NCBI GenBank assembly: GCA_963753905.1
Contig: CAVWDZ010000002.1
Span: forward strand, 248,001 to 312,000
Length of the DNA: 64,000 bases
DNA from: Bog-756 sp963753905
GTDB lineage: Bacteria > Actinomycetota > Acidimicrobiia > Acidimicrobiales > RAAP-2
Direction: 5' to 3'
Part shown: positions 32,327 through 42,500 of the stretch, in pieces
Layout: every line of letters begins with the position of its first letter
Numbering within the stretch: position 1 is the stretch's first letter
Made by a program: the position numbers and the translations under genes
The notes under the pieces: model-generated
Seen by the model: only the letters and a program-made list of their open reading frames with translations
Databases searched by the model: none
What the model was told of the DNA's origin: nothing

Positions 32327-35300
32327 CAGTCCTCACCCACCGCGTCGGCAGAAAGAGCGACGACGTCCCGGAGTTGATCAGTGGACAGCTCGGTGATCCA
32401 ACTCTCGCCGGAACCCACGATGCGGTCGGCCAGGGCGCGCTTCGCTTCGATCATGGCGTCGATCCGCTCTTCGAGCGTGCCCCCGCAGACGAACTTCCGC
32501 ACCTGCACGTTGGATTTCTGTCCGATCCTGAAGGCTCGATCCGTCGCCTGATCCTCCACCGCGGGGTTCCACCACCGGTCGAAGTGCACGACATTGGTCG
32601 CCGCCGTGAGGTTGAGGCCGGTCCCACCGGCCTTCAGCGACAGCAGGAACACCGGTGCTCCCTCCGCACCTTGGAACCGCTCGACCATCGCGTCTCGTGC
32701 CTTCTTCGACACGCCACCATGGAGCCAGAGGACGTCGCAATCGAGCCGACTCCTCAAGTGACGCTCGAGCATGTCCCCCATCTGGGTGAACTGGGTGAAG
32801 ACGAGGGTACGGTCCCCTTCGGCCACAGCCTCTTCGAGCACCTCGACCAAGCGTGCCACCTTGCCCGACCGGCCCGCGATCGGGGAGCCGTCGCCCAGGA
32901 ACTGCGCCGGGTGATTGCACACCTGCTTCAGCTTCATCATCGTGGCGAGGACCAGTCCACGGCGTTCGATTCCTTCGGCCTCGTCGATGCGGGCAAGCAT
33001 GTCGTCGACGACCGCCTGATAGAGCGTGGCCTGCTCACGGGTCAGGTTGCAGAACTCCTTCATCTCGAGCTTGTCGGGCAGATCGGCGATGATCAACCGG
33101 TCGGTCTTGAGGCGGCGCAGCACGAACGGGCCGGTGATCTGCCGGAGGCGGGCTGCCGCCTCGTCGTCACCGTCGCGCTCGATGGGGAGGGCGAAGCGCT
33201 CGCGGAATGCCTTCTCGGAGCCGAGCATGCCGGGGTTGAGGAAGTGCATGATCGACCAGAGCTCGGACAGCCGGTTCTCCACCGGCGTCCCGGTCATGGC
33301 GATCCGCCGCGCCGCCGGGATCGCCCGGACGCTCTGGGTCGTACGGGCTGCGCTGTTCTTGATCTGCTGCGCCTCGTCGAGGACCACCCGCCGCCACGGC
33401 ACCTCCGCCAGCAGCGGCTGGTCACGGGTGGCCAACCCGTAGGTGGACAGCACCAGGTCCGTCGCTTCCGCATGGCGGATGAAGGCCTCGCCGTCGAGCC
33501 GGTCCGATCCGTGATGCACGTAGACCGACAGCTTCGGAGCGAAGCGGGCGGCCTCGCGTTGCCAGTTGCCGACCAGGGACATCGGGCACAGGACCAACGT
33601 CGGTCCCAGTGGAGGCACGCGGGGCCTCCTCTTGGTACCGGCAGTGCTTCCGTGTCGCGTCGTGGCCTCGGCACGACGGCCGCGCTCGTGGACCAACAGT
33701 GCGAGGAGCTGGGCCGTCTTGCCGAGCCCCATGTCGTCGGCGAGGCACGCCCCGAGGCCGAGGTCGCCGAGAAAGGCGAGCCAGCCGAGGCCGCGCTGCT
33801 GGTAGGGGCGCAACTCCCCGGCGAAGCCATCCGGTGTCGGGATTGACCGCAGGTTTCGATCGTCGGCGCCTGCGAGCAGGTCGCCGAGCCAACCGTCTGC
33901 CTCGACCGCTGCCACCGGCAGATCGCCCGCCGCCTGCTCGAGGCCGAGTGCCGTGCGCAGAACCTGCCCGGACGACATCTGTTCCGAGCTCGCGCCTTTC
34001 TTTCCGACTGCCGTGATGGCGGCGGCGAGGTCATCTTCGTGCAGTTCGACCCACTGCCCGCGTAGCCGGACGAGCGGCTGTTTGAGGCGCGCCAGTTGCC
34101 GAAGCTCGGCGAGCCCCAGTTTGTCGTCCCCGAGCACCGCCTCCCACCTGATGTCGCAGAGCCCTTCGAGTCCGATGGTGCCCGCCGATGCAGCGACCTT
34201 CGGGCTGGTCCTGGACTTGAGCCGAAGGGCAAGGCGCGTCTTCGAGGATCGCCACCAGGGCGGCGCCAGGACACCGAATCCGGCCTCCTCCAGAACCGGG
34301 GCCCCGTCGCGGAGGAAGGCGAGGATCCCGGTGGCGTCGGTCGTTTGGCCGGACGGTGCCATGTCGGCCAGCGCAGGACCGAGCGAGGGCACGAGGCGGG
34401 CAGCCCGGCCGAGCCCACGGAGGAGTTGCTCGTCAGGGTGGGCCAGATGGCGCTCGAGGGCAGTGAGCTCGGGACCGTCGGCCCACACGGTCTCGGCGGA
34501 CACGAGCAGGCTCGGGTCGTCGACCGCCTGGAGGGCGAACTCGATCCGCCATTCTTCGATGCGCTCGGGCCGGGCTTTCGGGCGCCGTCGTCCGCCCTGC
34601 TCGACCACCTCGTCAGCTCCGCCCGGGAGGTCCCCCTCATCGTCTGCAGGAGGGACGATCCGGAAACAGGTCCGCACCGGCTCGGCGAACGTCGTCGCCG
34701 TGGCGTGCCAGGCATCGAGGTTTCCGGCGAGCACGGCGAGCTCGTCATCGTCACCCTCCACGGATCCATCCGGTGACACCAGTGCGGCCAGCCACGCGTC
34801 AACCGGTCCACCGGTCCTCGATCGGCGCCGTCGGTCGGCCGGTGGACGGTCGGGGGCGAAACGACGGGCCAATGCATCCGTGCAGTCCCACATGAGCGAA
34901 CGGAGGGCATCGGCGGGTACGTCGGGCTCAGTACCGCCGTGAGCGAGGTCCGGGCCCACTGCCAGGAACGATGCGGGAAGCGCCCAACCCAGTTCCTCGA
35001 TCCGACCACCGTCGGCACGGTCGATGAGCGGACGCCACCGGGCCCGCCATCCGTCGGCGGCACGCTCGAGCGACGGGAGGATTCGCCCACGGGTGGTCCA
35101 TTCCAGGACAATCTCCGCCATCCGGGCGGCGAACCGGAAGTCGGCGGCAAGCACGATGCCGGACGCATCGGTTGTCGACAGTCGGGCGGTGTCGCCGGCC
35201 ACGGCCATCAACGTGGAGAGGACCACCGACGCCTCCGTCCAGCCGAGGACCTGACCTGGGACCGCCCACAAGGACAGCTCGGATGCAGCCGACGGGTCGG

Positions 35301-35688
35301 ACGGCGGGTCGGTCGGTCGGTCCTCGAGCCACGGGGAACCGGCCGGTCCCCCTCCCGCGTCCGGCAGCCGGAGCAGGAGTTCGATCTCTTTCGATCCTTC
35401 CAGCTCACCGATCAACGACCCCCCGAGCTCCGTGACCGCCATTCGGATCCCGTCGGCACCGAGGGCGAACGGATGGGGCCGCGGGCGGGGTTGGCGGGGC
35501 GGCCGCCCGCGACGAGCCGGAACCGTTCGGGACAGGCGGCGATCGTCCTCCGCCCACAAGGCGAGGCGGCCGGCAGGTGCCGCCCAACCGGCGTGGAGCA
35601 CGATCACCCCGGAATGGTGCCTCGCGAGTGTGACGCTGTCCAGACTCCACCCGTGGCGTTCAGAGAGCGCCCTGTCTTCGGACCGCAT
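32326..35688 (-). CDS. SNF2-family DEAD/DEAH-box helicase/translocase
   Basis: A 1120-aa protein. The N-terminal about 550 residues include the bacterial SNF2-associated helicase region. The ATPase core has motif I DDMGLGKTAQLLALL (about residue 650), motif II DEAQ in VVLDEAQQIKNS (about 770) and motif III TGTPVENRLSELWSI. A C-terminal lobe carries HGGVSKKARDAMVERFQG, LKAGGTGLNLT and DRAFRIGQ (about 950-1050). The family translocates on duplex DNA or remodels nucleoprotein; stalled-polymerase or repair roles are known for relatives. It is coupled to the SWIM gene and divergent from the MFS gene across only 39 bp. Confidence 0.9.
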   Translation of the reverse strand: MRSEDRALSERHGWSLDSVTLARHHSGVIVLHAGWAAPAGRLALWAEDDRRLSRTVPARRGRPPRQPRPRPHPFALGADGIRMAVTELGGSLIGELEGSKEIELLLRLPDAGGGPAGSPWLEDRPTDPPSDPSAASELSLWAVPGQVLGWTEASVVLSTLMAVAGDTARLSTTDASGIVLAADFRFAARMAEIVLEWTTRGRILPSLERAADGWRARWRPLIDRADGGRIEELGWALPASFLAVGPDLAHGGTEPDVPADALRSLMWDCTDALARRFAPDRPPADRRRRSRTGGPVDAWLAALVSPDGSVEGDDDELAVLAGNLDAWHATATTFAEPVRTCFRIVPPADDEGDLPGGADEVVEQGGRRRPKARPERIEEWRIEFALQAVDDPSLLVSAETVWADGPELTALERHLAHPDEQLLRGLGRAARLVPSLGPALADMAPSGQTTDATGILAFLRDGAPVLEEAGFGVLAPPWWRSSKTRLALRLKSRTSPKVAASAGTIGLEGLCDIRWEAVLGDDKLGLAELRQLARLKQPLVRLRGQWVELHEDDLAAAITAVGKKGASSEQMSSGQVLRTALGLEQAAGDLPVAAVEADGWLGDLLAGADDRNLRSIPTPDGFAGELRPYQQRGLGWLAFLGDLGLGACLADDMGLGKTAQLLALLVHERGRRAEATTRHGSTAGTKRRPRVPPLGPTLVLCPMSLVGNWQREAARFAPKLSVYVHHGSDRLDGEAFIRHAEATDLVLSTYGLATRDQPLLAEVPWRRVVLDEAQQIKNSAARTTQSVRAIPAARRIAMTGTPVENRLSELWSIMHFLNPGMLGSEKAFRERFALPIERDGDDEAAARLRQITGPFVLRRLKTDRLIIADLPDKLEMKEFCNLTREQATLYQAVVDDMLARIDEAEGIERRGLVLATMMKLKQVCNHPAQFLGDGSPIAGRSGKVARLVEVLEEAVAEGDRTLVFTQFTQMGDMLERHLRSRLDCDVLWLHGGVSKKARDAMVERFQGAEGAPVFLLSLKAGGTGLNLTAATNVVHFDRWWNPAVEDQATDRAFRIGQKSNVQVRKFVCGGTLEERIDAMIEAKRALADRIVGSGESWITELSTDQLRDVVALSADAVGED

Positions 35689-35708
35689 TGCCCGGCGACT
35701 GCCTTTAG

Positions 35709-35717
35709 TTATATAAT
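35709..35717 (+). promoter_or_regulatory. -10 and palindrome before the MFS gene
   Basis: A -10 TATAAT (35712-35717) lies 10 nt before the MFS ATG, embedded in the palindrome TTATATAA (35709-35716). The 39-bp divergent gap must also hold the SNF2 promoter. A MarR protein encoded in the MFS operon may bind here. Confidence 0.5.
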
Positions 35718-35727
35718 CATCATTGTT

Positions 35728-37200
35728 ATGGTTCTACAATCGCCTAGCCTGACGGGTGCCCTTCCGAGTGAGCTGAGCCGCCCTCGACGTGTCGGGATCC
35801 TGCTCATCTGCTCGATGAGCCTGCTCATCGTCGGACTCGACGTGACCATCGTGAACGTGGCCCTGCCCTCGATCGGTAGGGAGTTCAACGCTTCCGTGTC
35901 GGGGCTCCAGTGGACGATCGATGCCTACACCCTCGTGTTGGCCAGTCTCCTCATGCTCTCCGGCTCGACTGCCGACCGATTCGGGCGCAAACGAACCTTC
36001 GTGGTCGGTCTGCTGGTCTTCTCCGGTGGCTCGCTCCTCTGCAGCCTGGCTCCGAGCCTCACCCTGCTCGTCGTGTTCCGGATGGTGCAGGCGGTCGGCG
36101 GGTCGATGCTCAACCCGGTCGCGATGTCCATCATCACCAACACCTTCACCGATCCGAAGGAGCGGGCTCAGGCGGTCGGGGTGTGGGCGGCGGTGGTCGG
36201 GATCAGCATGGCACTCGGCCCGCTGATCGGCGGCCTCCTGGTCGGCTCGGTGGGTTGGCGTTCGATCTTCTGGATCAACCTGCCCGTCGGGTTGGCTGCC
36301 ATCGTCCTGACCCTCCGGTTCGTCCCGGAGTCACGGGCTCCGAAGGCTCGACGGGTCGACGTCGTCGGGCAGGGTCTGGTGATTGCGTTCCTCGCCTCTC
36401 TGACCTACGGGATCATCGAAGCACCCGAACGGGGATGGGGGGCGCCGATCATCGTGACTGCCTTCACCCTGGCGATCGCCTCCCTCGTCGCTCTCATCGC
36501 CTGGGAGGGTCGGCGAGAGGAACCACTCATCGACCTGCGCTTCTTCCGATCGGTGCCGTTCTCCGGGGCGGCCGTCATCGCGGTGGCAGCCTTTGCCACG
36601 CTGGGCGGCTTCCTCTTCCTCAACACGCTCTATCTCCAGGAGGTCCGGGGCTTCTCCCCTTTGAAGGCCGGCGTCTACACGCTCCCCATGGCACTCATGA
36701 CGATGTTGCTCCCGCCCATCTCGGGGCGGATCGTCGGCGTCCGCGGGCCACGAATTCCCCTGCTCATCGCCGGCAGTGCCCTCACGGTGAGCTGCGTCAT
36801 GCTCAGCCAGATCGGGGCCACCACGTCGACCGCGTGGCTGTTCGCGTCCTACGTGGTCTTCGGGATCGGCTTCGGGTTCGTCAACGCACCTATCACGAAC
36901 GCCGCCGTCTCCGGGATGCCCCGGGCACAGGCCGGGGTGGCGTCCGCCATCGCCTCCACCTCCCGTCAGGTCGGGGCCACCCTCGGTGTCGCCGTCGTCG
37001 GTGCGCTGGTCACATCGTCGCTCGGCGTGACCACCCACGTCGGCTCGGCTTCCGCCATCCATGCCGGCTGGTGGGTTCTGGCCGCCTGCGGCGTGGTCGT
37101 GCTGGTGCTCGGTGAGGTGGTGTCGACCGGGTGGGCCAACCGGACGGCGATGCGTGCCGCCCGGGACCTCAACCCCGAGTTCCTCGAGGGGCACGTCTGA
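35728..37200 (+). CDS. DHA2-family (EmrB/QacA) MFS drug exporter
   Basis: A 490-aa transporter with about 14 hydrophobic helices. Motif C-like DVTIVNVALPSIGREF is at the end of helix 1, motif A-type LSGSTADRFGRKRTFVVG follows helix 2, and GPLIGGLLVGSVGWRSIFWI is the helix-5 motif of proton-driven exporters. It exports cationic or hydrophobic drugs using the proton gradient. The ATG at 35728 follows a strong -10; the long upstream frame is antisense to the SNF2 gene. Its stop overlaps the MarR start (TGATG). Confidence 0.9.
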   Translation: MVLQSPSLTGALPSELSRPRRVGILLICSMSLLIVGLDVTIVNVALPSIGREFNASVSGLQWTIDAYTLVLASLLMLSGSTADRFGRKRTFVVGLLVFSGGSLLCSLAPSLTLLVVFRMVQAVGGSMLNPVAMSIITNTFTDPKERAQAVGVWAAVVGISMALGPLIGGLLVGSVGWRSIFWINLPVGLAAIVLTLRFVPESRAPKARRVDVVGQGLVIAFLASLTYGIIEAPERGWGAPIIVTAFTLAIASLVALIAWEGRREEPLIDLRFFRSVPFSGAAVIAVAAFATLGGFLFLNTLYLQEVRGFSPLKAGVYTLPMALMTMLLPPISGRIVGVRGPRIPLLIAGSALTVSCVMLSQIGATTSTAWLFASYVVFGIGFGFVNAPITNAAVSGMPRAQAGVASAIASTSRQVGATLGVAVVGALVTSSLGVTTHVGSASAIHAGWWVLAACGVVVLVLGEVVSTGWANRTAMRAARDLNPEFLEGHV

Positions 37201-37679
37201 TGGGGAGGTCGAAGGCTGGACGGATTGCGACGGGCACGGCACCGAGTCCGGACGCCGACGCCGCCCGCAGGGCCTGGTCCGCGATGTGCGATCTCGTGCT
37301 CGACAACGAACGGCGTCGAGAGGTCAGTGACGCCGTCGACCTCAGCTTCGGGCGGATCAGGGCACTGCGTCGGATCGCCCATGCGCCGATGACGATGGGG
37401 GAGCTCGCCGCCAAACTCGGGATCGACGCTCCCTACGCCACGCTGGTGGTCGACGAGCTCGAGCGCCTGGGCCTCGTCGAACGCCGCCCACACCCCACGG
37501 ACCGCAGGGCCAAGCTGGTGGCAGCAACGACCCGAGGTGCCGGCGTCGCCCGTGACGCCGAAGAGATCATGAACCGGCCCCCGGTCGGCCTGACCAGCCT
37601 CTCCAACTCTGAACTGGAGAGACTGGCGACGATCCTCGAGCGGGCGCGCGCCGAGGCAACCATCGATCCGCGCACCTGA
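37200..37679 (+). CDS. MarR-family transcriptional regulator
   Basis: A 159-aa winged-helix regulator. FGRIRALRRIAHAPMTMGEL leads into the recognition helix AAKLGIDAPYATLVVDELER, and the wing is VERRPHPTDRRAKLVAATTR. This is the standard MarR layout. The start overlaps the MFS stop by one base, so the regulator is the second gene of the exporter operon and probably represses it until a drug-like ligand binds. Confidence 0.87.
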   Translation: MGRSKAGRIATGTAPSPDADAARRAWSAMCDLVLDNERRREVSDAVDLSFGRIRALRRIAHAPMTMGELAAKLGIDAPYATLVVDELERLGLVERRPHPTDRRAKLVAATTRGAGVARDAEEIMNRPPVGLTSLSNSELERLATILERARAEATIDPRT

Positions 37680-37727
37680 CCGGCCGGACGCTCGAGCGGC
37701 CGGGTCAGACGAGTCTGGCCAACTCGG

Positions 37728-37789
37728 CCGGATACCGGAGCCCATCGAGAGTCGGACTCCGGATACCGGAGCCCATCGAGGGTCAGACT
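37728..37789. repeat. Tandem 31-bp duplication
   Basis: Two adjacent 31-bp units (37728-37758 and 37759-37789) differ at two bases; both start CCGGATACCGGAGCCCATCG. The second copy reaches into the 3' end of the cNMP-binding gene, and its first seven coding-side bases include that gene's stop. Each unit contains CCGG palindromes and may form a hairpin at the end of two convergent genes. Confidence 0.75.
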
Positions 37790-38274
37790 GAGGCGCCGGA
37801 GGCGCGCTGGGGATCGAACCTCGTGGAGACAGCGACGTCGTTCGCCCAGCCCTCATCGGCGTGACGGAGCCGCTCAGAGACGACGCCGAGCATCGCTCTC
37901 AGTACCGGCGTGATGAAGAAGTGGGGGCCCCTGAACTCCCTCGCGGTCAGGACGATGAGCCGCATCTCCGTGTCAGCAACCACGGTCGCTGTCCGGTCTC
38001 CACGATCGAGCAGGGCGAGTTCACCGAAGAACGAGCCGGGGCCAACCTGGCCGAGCCGGATCCCCTGCCGCCAGACGGTCGCCGATCCATCGACGACCAC
38101 GAAGAACTCCTCACCCGGTTGCCCGGCCACCGTCAGGACACGGCCCTCCTCCACATCGAGTTCCGAGACCAACGATGCGATGCGGCGAAGCTCGCGATCG
38201 GTGCACGCCGAGAACAACGGCATCTGCTCGAGCATCTTGGTCTGGGCATGGCCGTGCATTCGTCCAATTGGCAT
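37783..38274 (-). CDS. Cyclic-nucleotide-binding domain protein
   Basis: A 163-aa single cNMP-binding domain. MLEQMPLFSACTDRELRRIA starts the domain, VLTVAGQPGEEFFVVVDGSA follows, and the phosphate-binding cassette is GPGSFFGELALLDRGDRTAT (about residues 77-96). The usual cassette Arg is followed by the normal TA pair, so it should bind cAMP or cGMP. It has no DNA-binding or catalytic domain. The gene lies 16 bp after the cyclase gene on the same strand, so product and sensor are coexpressed. Confidence 0.86.
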   Translation of the reverse strand: MPIGRMHGHAQTKMLEQMPLFSACTDRELRRIASLVSELDVEEGRVLTVAGQPGEEFFVVVDGSATVWRQGIRLGQVGPGSFFGELALLDRGDRTATVVADTEMRLIVLTAREFRGPHFFITPVLRAMLGVVSERLRHADEGWANDVAVSTRFDPQRASGASV

Positions 38275-38290
38275 GAGGCTTCTCTTTCGC

Positions 38291-39193
38291 TCAGGAACGG
38301 CCTGGGGCCGCGAGGACCGGACCGTCGAGACGGGCTGACGGGTTGCTATCGATTGGTCGCGCCTTCGAAGCAGCTGGGCGGGCATCTCGGACTGCGACTG
38401 GGTTCCAATGGACCTGGAAGACCTCGAAGGGATGGGGAAGTCCTTTGAGCTCCGGATGGCCGACCGAGCGGTAGGGGAACCGTGCCCGCCGACCGGCCAT
38501 GTCCTTCACGACCTGGGCCGCCAAAATCTCCCCGCCCGAGGCCATGGCGCAGAGGCGAGCCGCCTCGACGACCGGGTCCCCGAAGAAATCGGCACCCTCA
38601 CGTGTTACCTCGCCTCCGCTCAATCCGATGCGCAGGCCCAGGGGGTGCGGGCTCGCCAGATTGTCCCGGTCCACCTCTCGCTGCATCTCCACTGCACAGC
38701 CGAGAGCTCTGGAAGCTGTGGCGAACGCCACCATGGTTCCATCTCCGAGTTTCTTGACCTCGATCCCGCCGAAGGCCGCGATGCTGCGTTCCAGCGTTGC
38801 GAAATGGCGGCGACGCACCTCGTCGGCGATCTCCGGCGAGATCCGGCTGGCCATCCCGGTCCACCCCACGAGGTCCGTGAAGACCAGGGTCATGGTCTCG
38901 AGACAGGAACCAGCCGCTGACGGCGAAGCCGCGTCAATACCCGTGAGCGCGGCGTGGAGGGACGCCGCGAGCGCGAACAGCAGCCCTTCGACGCCTGGCC
39001 CGGGGGAGCGGAAGGGGGGCTCCGCGCCCTCCGGGTCCTGAACAGCGCCGATCAAGCCGGTGTTCCCGCCTCCGCCGACTGCTAAGAACCGCTCCGCCAT
39101 CGTCGGTTCCGCAAGGCGGGAACACCGGCCTGAAACCGTCTCGAGCGTGTCGCTCCCAGAACAGGCGGGGATGTCTGAGTCTGCGTCCTGCAT
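38291..39193 (-). CDS. Class III adenylate/guanylate cyclase
   Basis: A 300-aa protein. The catalytic CHD domain spans about residues 100-265. Metal Asp107 is in VFTDLVGWTG, the second metal Asp151 is in KKLGDGTMVAF and the substrate/hairpin region is LRIGLSGGEV. A conserved FFGDPVVEAARLCAMASGGE then ILAAQVV block completes the core. The N-terminal 95 residues are unrecognised and without membrane helices. A strong Shine-Dalgarno (GAGGAGG) precedes the ATG. It probably makes cAMP for the adjacent cNMP-binding protein. Confidence 0.87.
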   Translation of the reverse strand: MQDADSDIPACSGSDTLETVSGRCSRLAEPTMAERFLAVGGGGNTGLIGAVQDPEGAEPPFRSPGPGVEGLLFALAASLHAALTGIDAASPSAAGSCLETMTLVFTDLVGWTGMASRISPEIADEVRRRHFATLERSIAAFGGIEVKKLGDGTMVAFATASRALGCAVEMQREVDRDNLASPHPLGLRIGLSGGEVTREGADFFGDPVVEAARLCAMASGGEILAAQVVKDMAGRRARFPYRSVGHPELKGLPHPFEVFQVHWNPVAVRDARPAASKARPIDSNPSARLDGPVLAAPGRS

Positions 39194-39570
39194 GCTCCTA
39201 CCTCCTCACTCAGCCTGGGAACCCCTGGCTGCGCACGTCGTCACGGTCGACATCTATTGATGACGAAGGTCACTTGTGGGGCGGTTGCAGACCTCTTGCA
39301 TCCAGAATGCTTCATTGAAGCCCAGGTCGGGCCGTCTGAGCTCGGGTTCGGGTGGAGCGCCGCAAATGGAATGACGTTCGGGTGCACAGCCGTTCGAGAT
39401 CCACGACGGGGGTCCGGGTAACGGATCAACCATGACCCGGAACGGTTTTACACGGGCTTGTCGTTGTCGCTGCACCCGATCCACACTGGCCCTGAGCTGG
39501 ATCTCGTCGACTCAAAGCAGTCCGAGCGGTTTACACTAGTATTCGGCCGAGAGTGCGGCGTGGGAGCGGC
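39194..39570. other. 377-bp divergent spacer, cyclase and SARP genes
   Basis: No gene is convincing here. Small open frames on both strands lack ribosome sites and family features. A possible -10 for the SARP gene is TAGTAT at 39537-39542 or the overlapping TACACT at 39532. The spacer is less GC-rich than the flanking genes. Confidence 0.5.
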
Positions 39571-42500
39571 ATGGACTTTCGGGTGTTGGGGCCGTTCGAG
39601 GTCCACGACGGCGATCAAGAGATTCCTATCGGAGCATTTCGTCAGCGCGCAGTCTTGGCTCTGCTCACTATCCATGCGGGTCAGGTGCTGTCAACGGACC
39701 GGATCATCGATGAGATCTGGTCCGGGTCGCCGCCACCCTCCGCCCTGAAGACGCTGCACGCCTATATCTCCCGCTTGCGAAAGGCCCTTCATGATCCGCC
39801 AGTCAGTCGGGATGGTGCCTCCCTCCTGAGTCGCCACTCCGGCTATGTGTTGGCGATCGACCCCTCCGAAGTCGACTCCTTCCAGTTCGAACAACTGGTC
39901 GGCGAGGCTTCGGGGGCGCTAGGAGATGGGAGACCCGTCGTTGCCGCAGATCGTCTCAAACGGGCGTTCGCCCTGTGGCGCGGCACTGCTTTCGCGGAGT
40001 TTGCCTACGAGTCATTCGCGACGAATGAGTCTCAGCGCTTGATGGAAAGACGGCTCGAGGCGGTCGAGCTGCGGATCGACACGGACCTTGCAATGGCACA
40101 GCACGCATCTGTCGTCGCGGAACTCGAGGGGCTCGTGGCCGAGTATCCCGTTCGCGAACGCCTGTGGGCCCAGCTCATGACTGCTCTCTACCGTTCCGGG
40201 CGTCAGGCCGATGCGCTCGCGGCCTATACCAAGGTTCGACGTCTGCTTATCGAGGACCTCGGTATCGAGCCAGGACCGGAACTTCGGAGCCTCGAGCGGC
40301 TCGTCCTCGAACAGTCCCCTGACCTCGCCTGGCATCCACTGCCCAGTGACGACCCACGCGGCAAGAGAGCGGCGATCGCGACTCCCAACGATGTCAGCCG
40401 GCCCCGGGCGTTCGCCGGCGACGTCAGAGAGCGAGGCAGCGCATTCGAAATGCTTCCTTTGGTTGGCCGGGAAGACCAACTGTCCCGACTTGCAGAGGTG
40501 ATGCACTCAGCTCCAGCAGGTGACCGCCCACGATTGGTACTCCTGTTCGGGGAGGCAGGGTGCGGCAAGTCGCGGCTGCTGTCCGAATTCGAAAGTCGGG
40601 CCCAGGCTCAAGGCGTCTTGGTCGCGCGGGGATCGGCAGACCAAGATTCCTCCCTTCCCTACGGCCCGTTTGGCGAAATCGTGCGTAGCCTCATGCTGGC
40701 AACGGGACCCTCTATGCTCGACCGCGTCGGCCACTTGAAGGATGACCTCGTCCGACTGCTGCCCGAACTCGGACCTCCGCCGTCGGTGACCCAGGATCTA
40801 GGGTTGGCGCGATCCCGATTGTTCGAAGCAGTGCTACAACTCTTGGCAAGTCCCGGCATCGATGAAGAGCTGCTCCTCATCATCGATGACGCTCAAGAGA
40901 TTGGGGATGGTTCTGCTGCGCTCCTCAGGTCCTTGTTGGATCGCACCTGGGATCGGCCAGTCGTTGTCGTGCTGGCCTGCCGCCTCGCTGTCGGAGACCG
41001 CTGGGAACACCCGAACGAACGCCTGCTCGAGCTACACAGGCGAGAAGGAACCGTTACCATTGAGGTCGGAAGGCTCAACACTGTTGATCTGACGGTCCTT
41101 GTCGAACGGATTGCCGGGAGCAAGGTCAACGCGGATCGGGTGGCTGCCCGGCTCGTTGAGATGACGGCGGGAATTCCGCTTCTCGTCCGGGAAGTGGCCG
41201 CTGCAGGGCTGCCCGATGAGCGCACTTCGCCAATGATGGTTGAAGGTCGAAGCACGAGCCCGCTGGTCGAAGGGGTTATCGGGCTGCGCCTGAGCAAGGT
41301 CTCTGAAGCAACCCGTCACCTTCTCGAGGCAGCATCGATCATCGGGTTTCGGTTCGCGATTGATGTGCTTGTTCAGGTGTCATCCTTGCCCGTCTCCGAC
41401 GTCGCCGGGCTTCTCGACGAAGGGATTGCTGCAGGGATTGTCGTTGAGACTGACGAGCCTGACATCCTGGCCTTCGACCACGGACTCATTCGAGAGGTCA
41501 TCGCCAGCCGTGTATCTGCCATGCGTCAGACCCGACTGCACGGACAGGTCGCAAAGGTACTCGCCGGTCAGGGCAACGCAATTGAGGCCGCGCACCACGC
41601 GCTGATGGGGTTCGTGGGTATCTCCGCCGAAGCTGCCGCTGACTTCGCGATCCGCGGCGCCGAACAAGCGATCGCCTCTCTGAGCTTCGAGATCGCTCGG
41701 TCTATTTGCACGACTGCATTGCTCGGCCCAGCCGCCGATCTGGGCCCGGGGATCCGTGCTGATCTCTTGTTGCACCTAGGTCGAGCTGAGTCGCTTTCGG
41801 GCCGCACCGAGGAGGCTGAAGACGCGTGGCGCTCGGCAGCCGATCTGGCCCGCTCGGAGCGAGACTACGATCGCTTCGCTCGGATCGCCCTCGGAACCGA
41901 TCTGCACGGCCACACGGTTATCGCCTCGTCCGAACTCCGTTGGTCATTGTTGACCGAGGCCCTGAATGACCTCGGCCCGGAATGGAGTCAGATGCGGCTC
42001 CTTGTGGCGAGTGAATGGCTCACGGAGGCAGTCATGCCTCCTCGTCGCGATCTCTCCGACGACTTCGTCTCCGAAGTCGTCGGGGCCGCATCCCTTCATC
42101 AGGATCCATACGTACTGGCTGCGGCGCTTCACGCGCGTCACATTATTGCGAGGACACGAAACGTCCCGGAACGTCGCGAATGGTCCGAGGAGTTTCTCCG
42201 AGTGGCAAGTCAGCTTGGGGATAGTCGCTGGCTGTTCGAAGCGCATCTGGCGCGCTTGATCGACGCCGCGGTGTACCTTGACGGACCCGCTCTGACGGCA
42301 TCTCTCGATGCACTCCGCCACACATGCGCCCACTATCGGGATCCCCGCGCGCTGTGGACGTTCGAACTTGCCGCGGCAAGTTGCGCCCGACTCCGTGGAG
42401 AGTTTGCAATCTCAAAAGAGCACGCAGAGGCCGCAGAGAGCATCGGCAACCGCTACAACATCTTGGACAATACTGTGGCGATAGGCGCCACGGTCTTTCT

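Noticed and set aside
40438..41300. SARP-AAA protein as a LuxR-type LAL regulator
   Set aside because: It lacks the C-terminal LuxR HTH and instead has the N-terminal SARP/BTAD domains.
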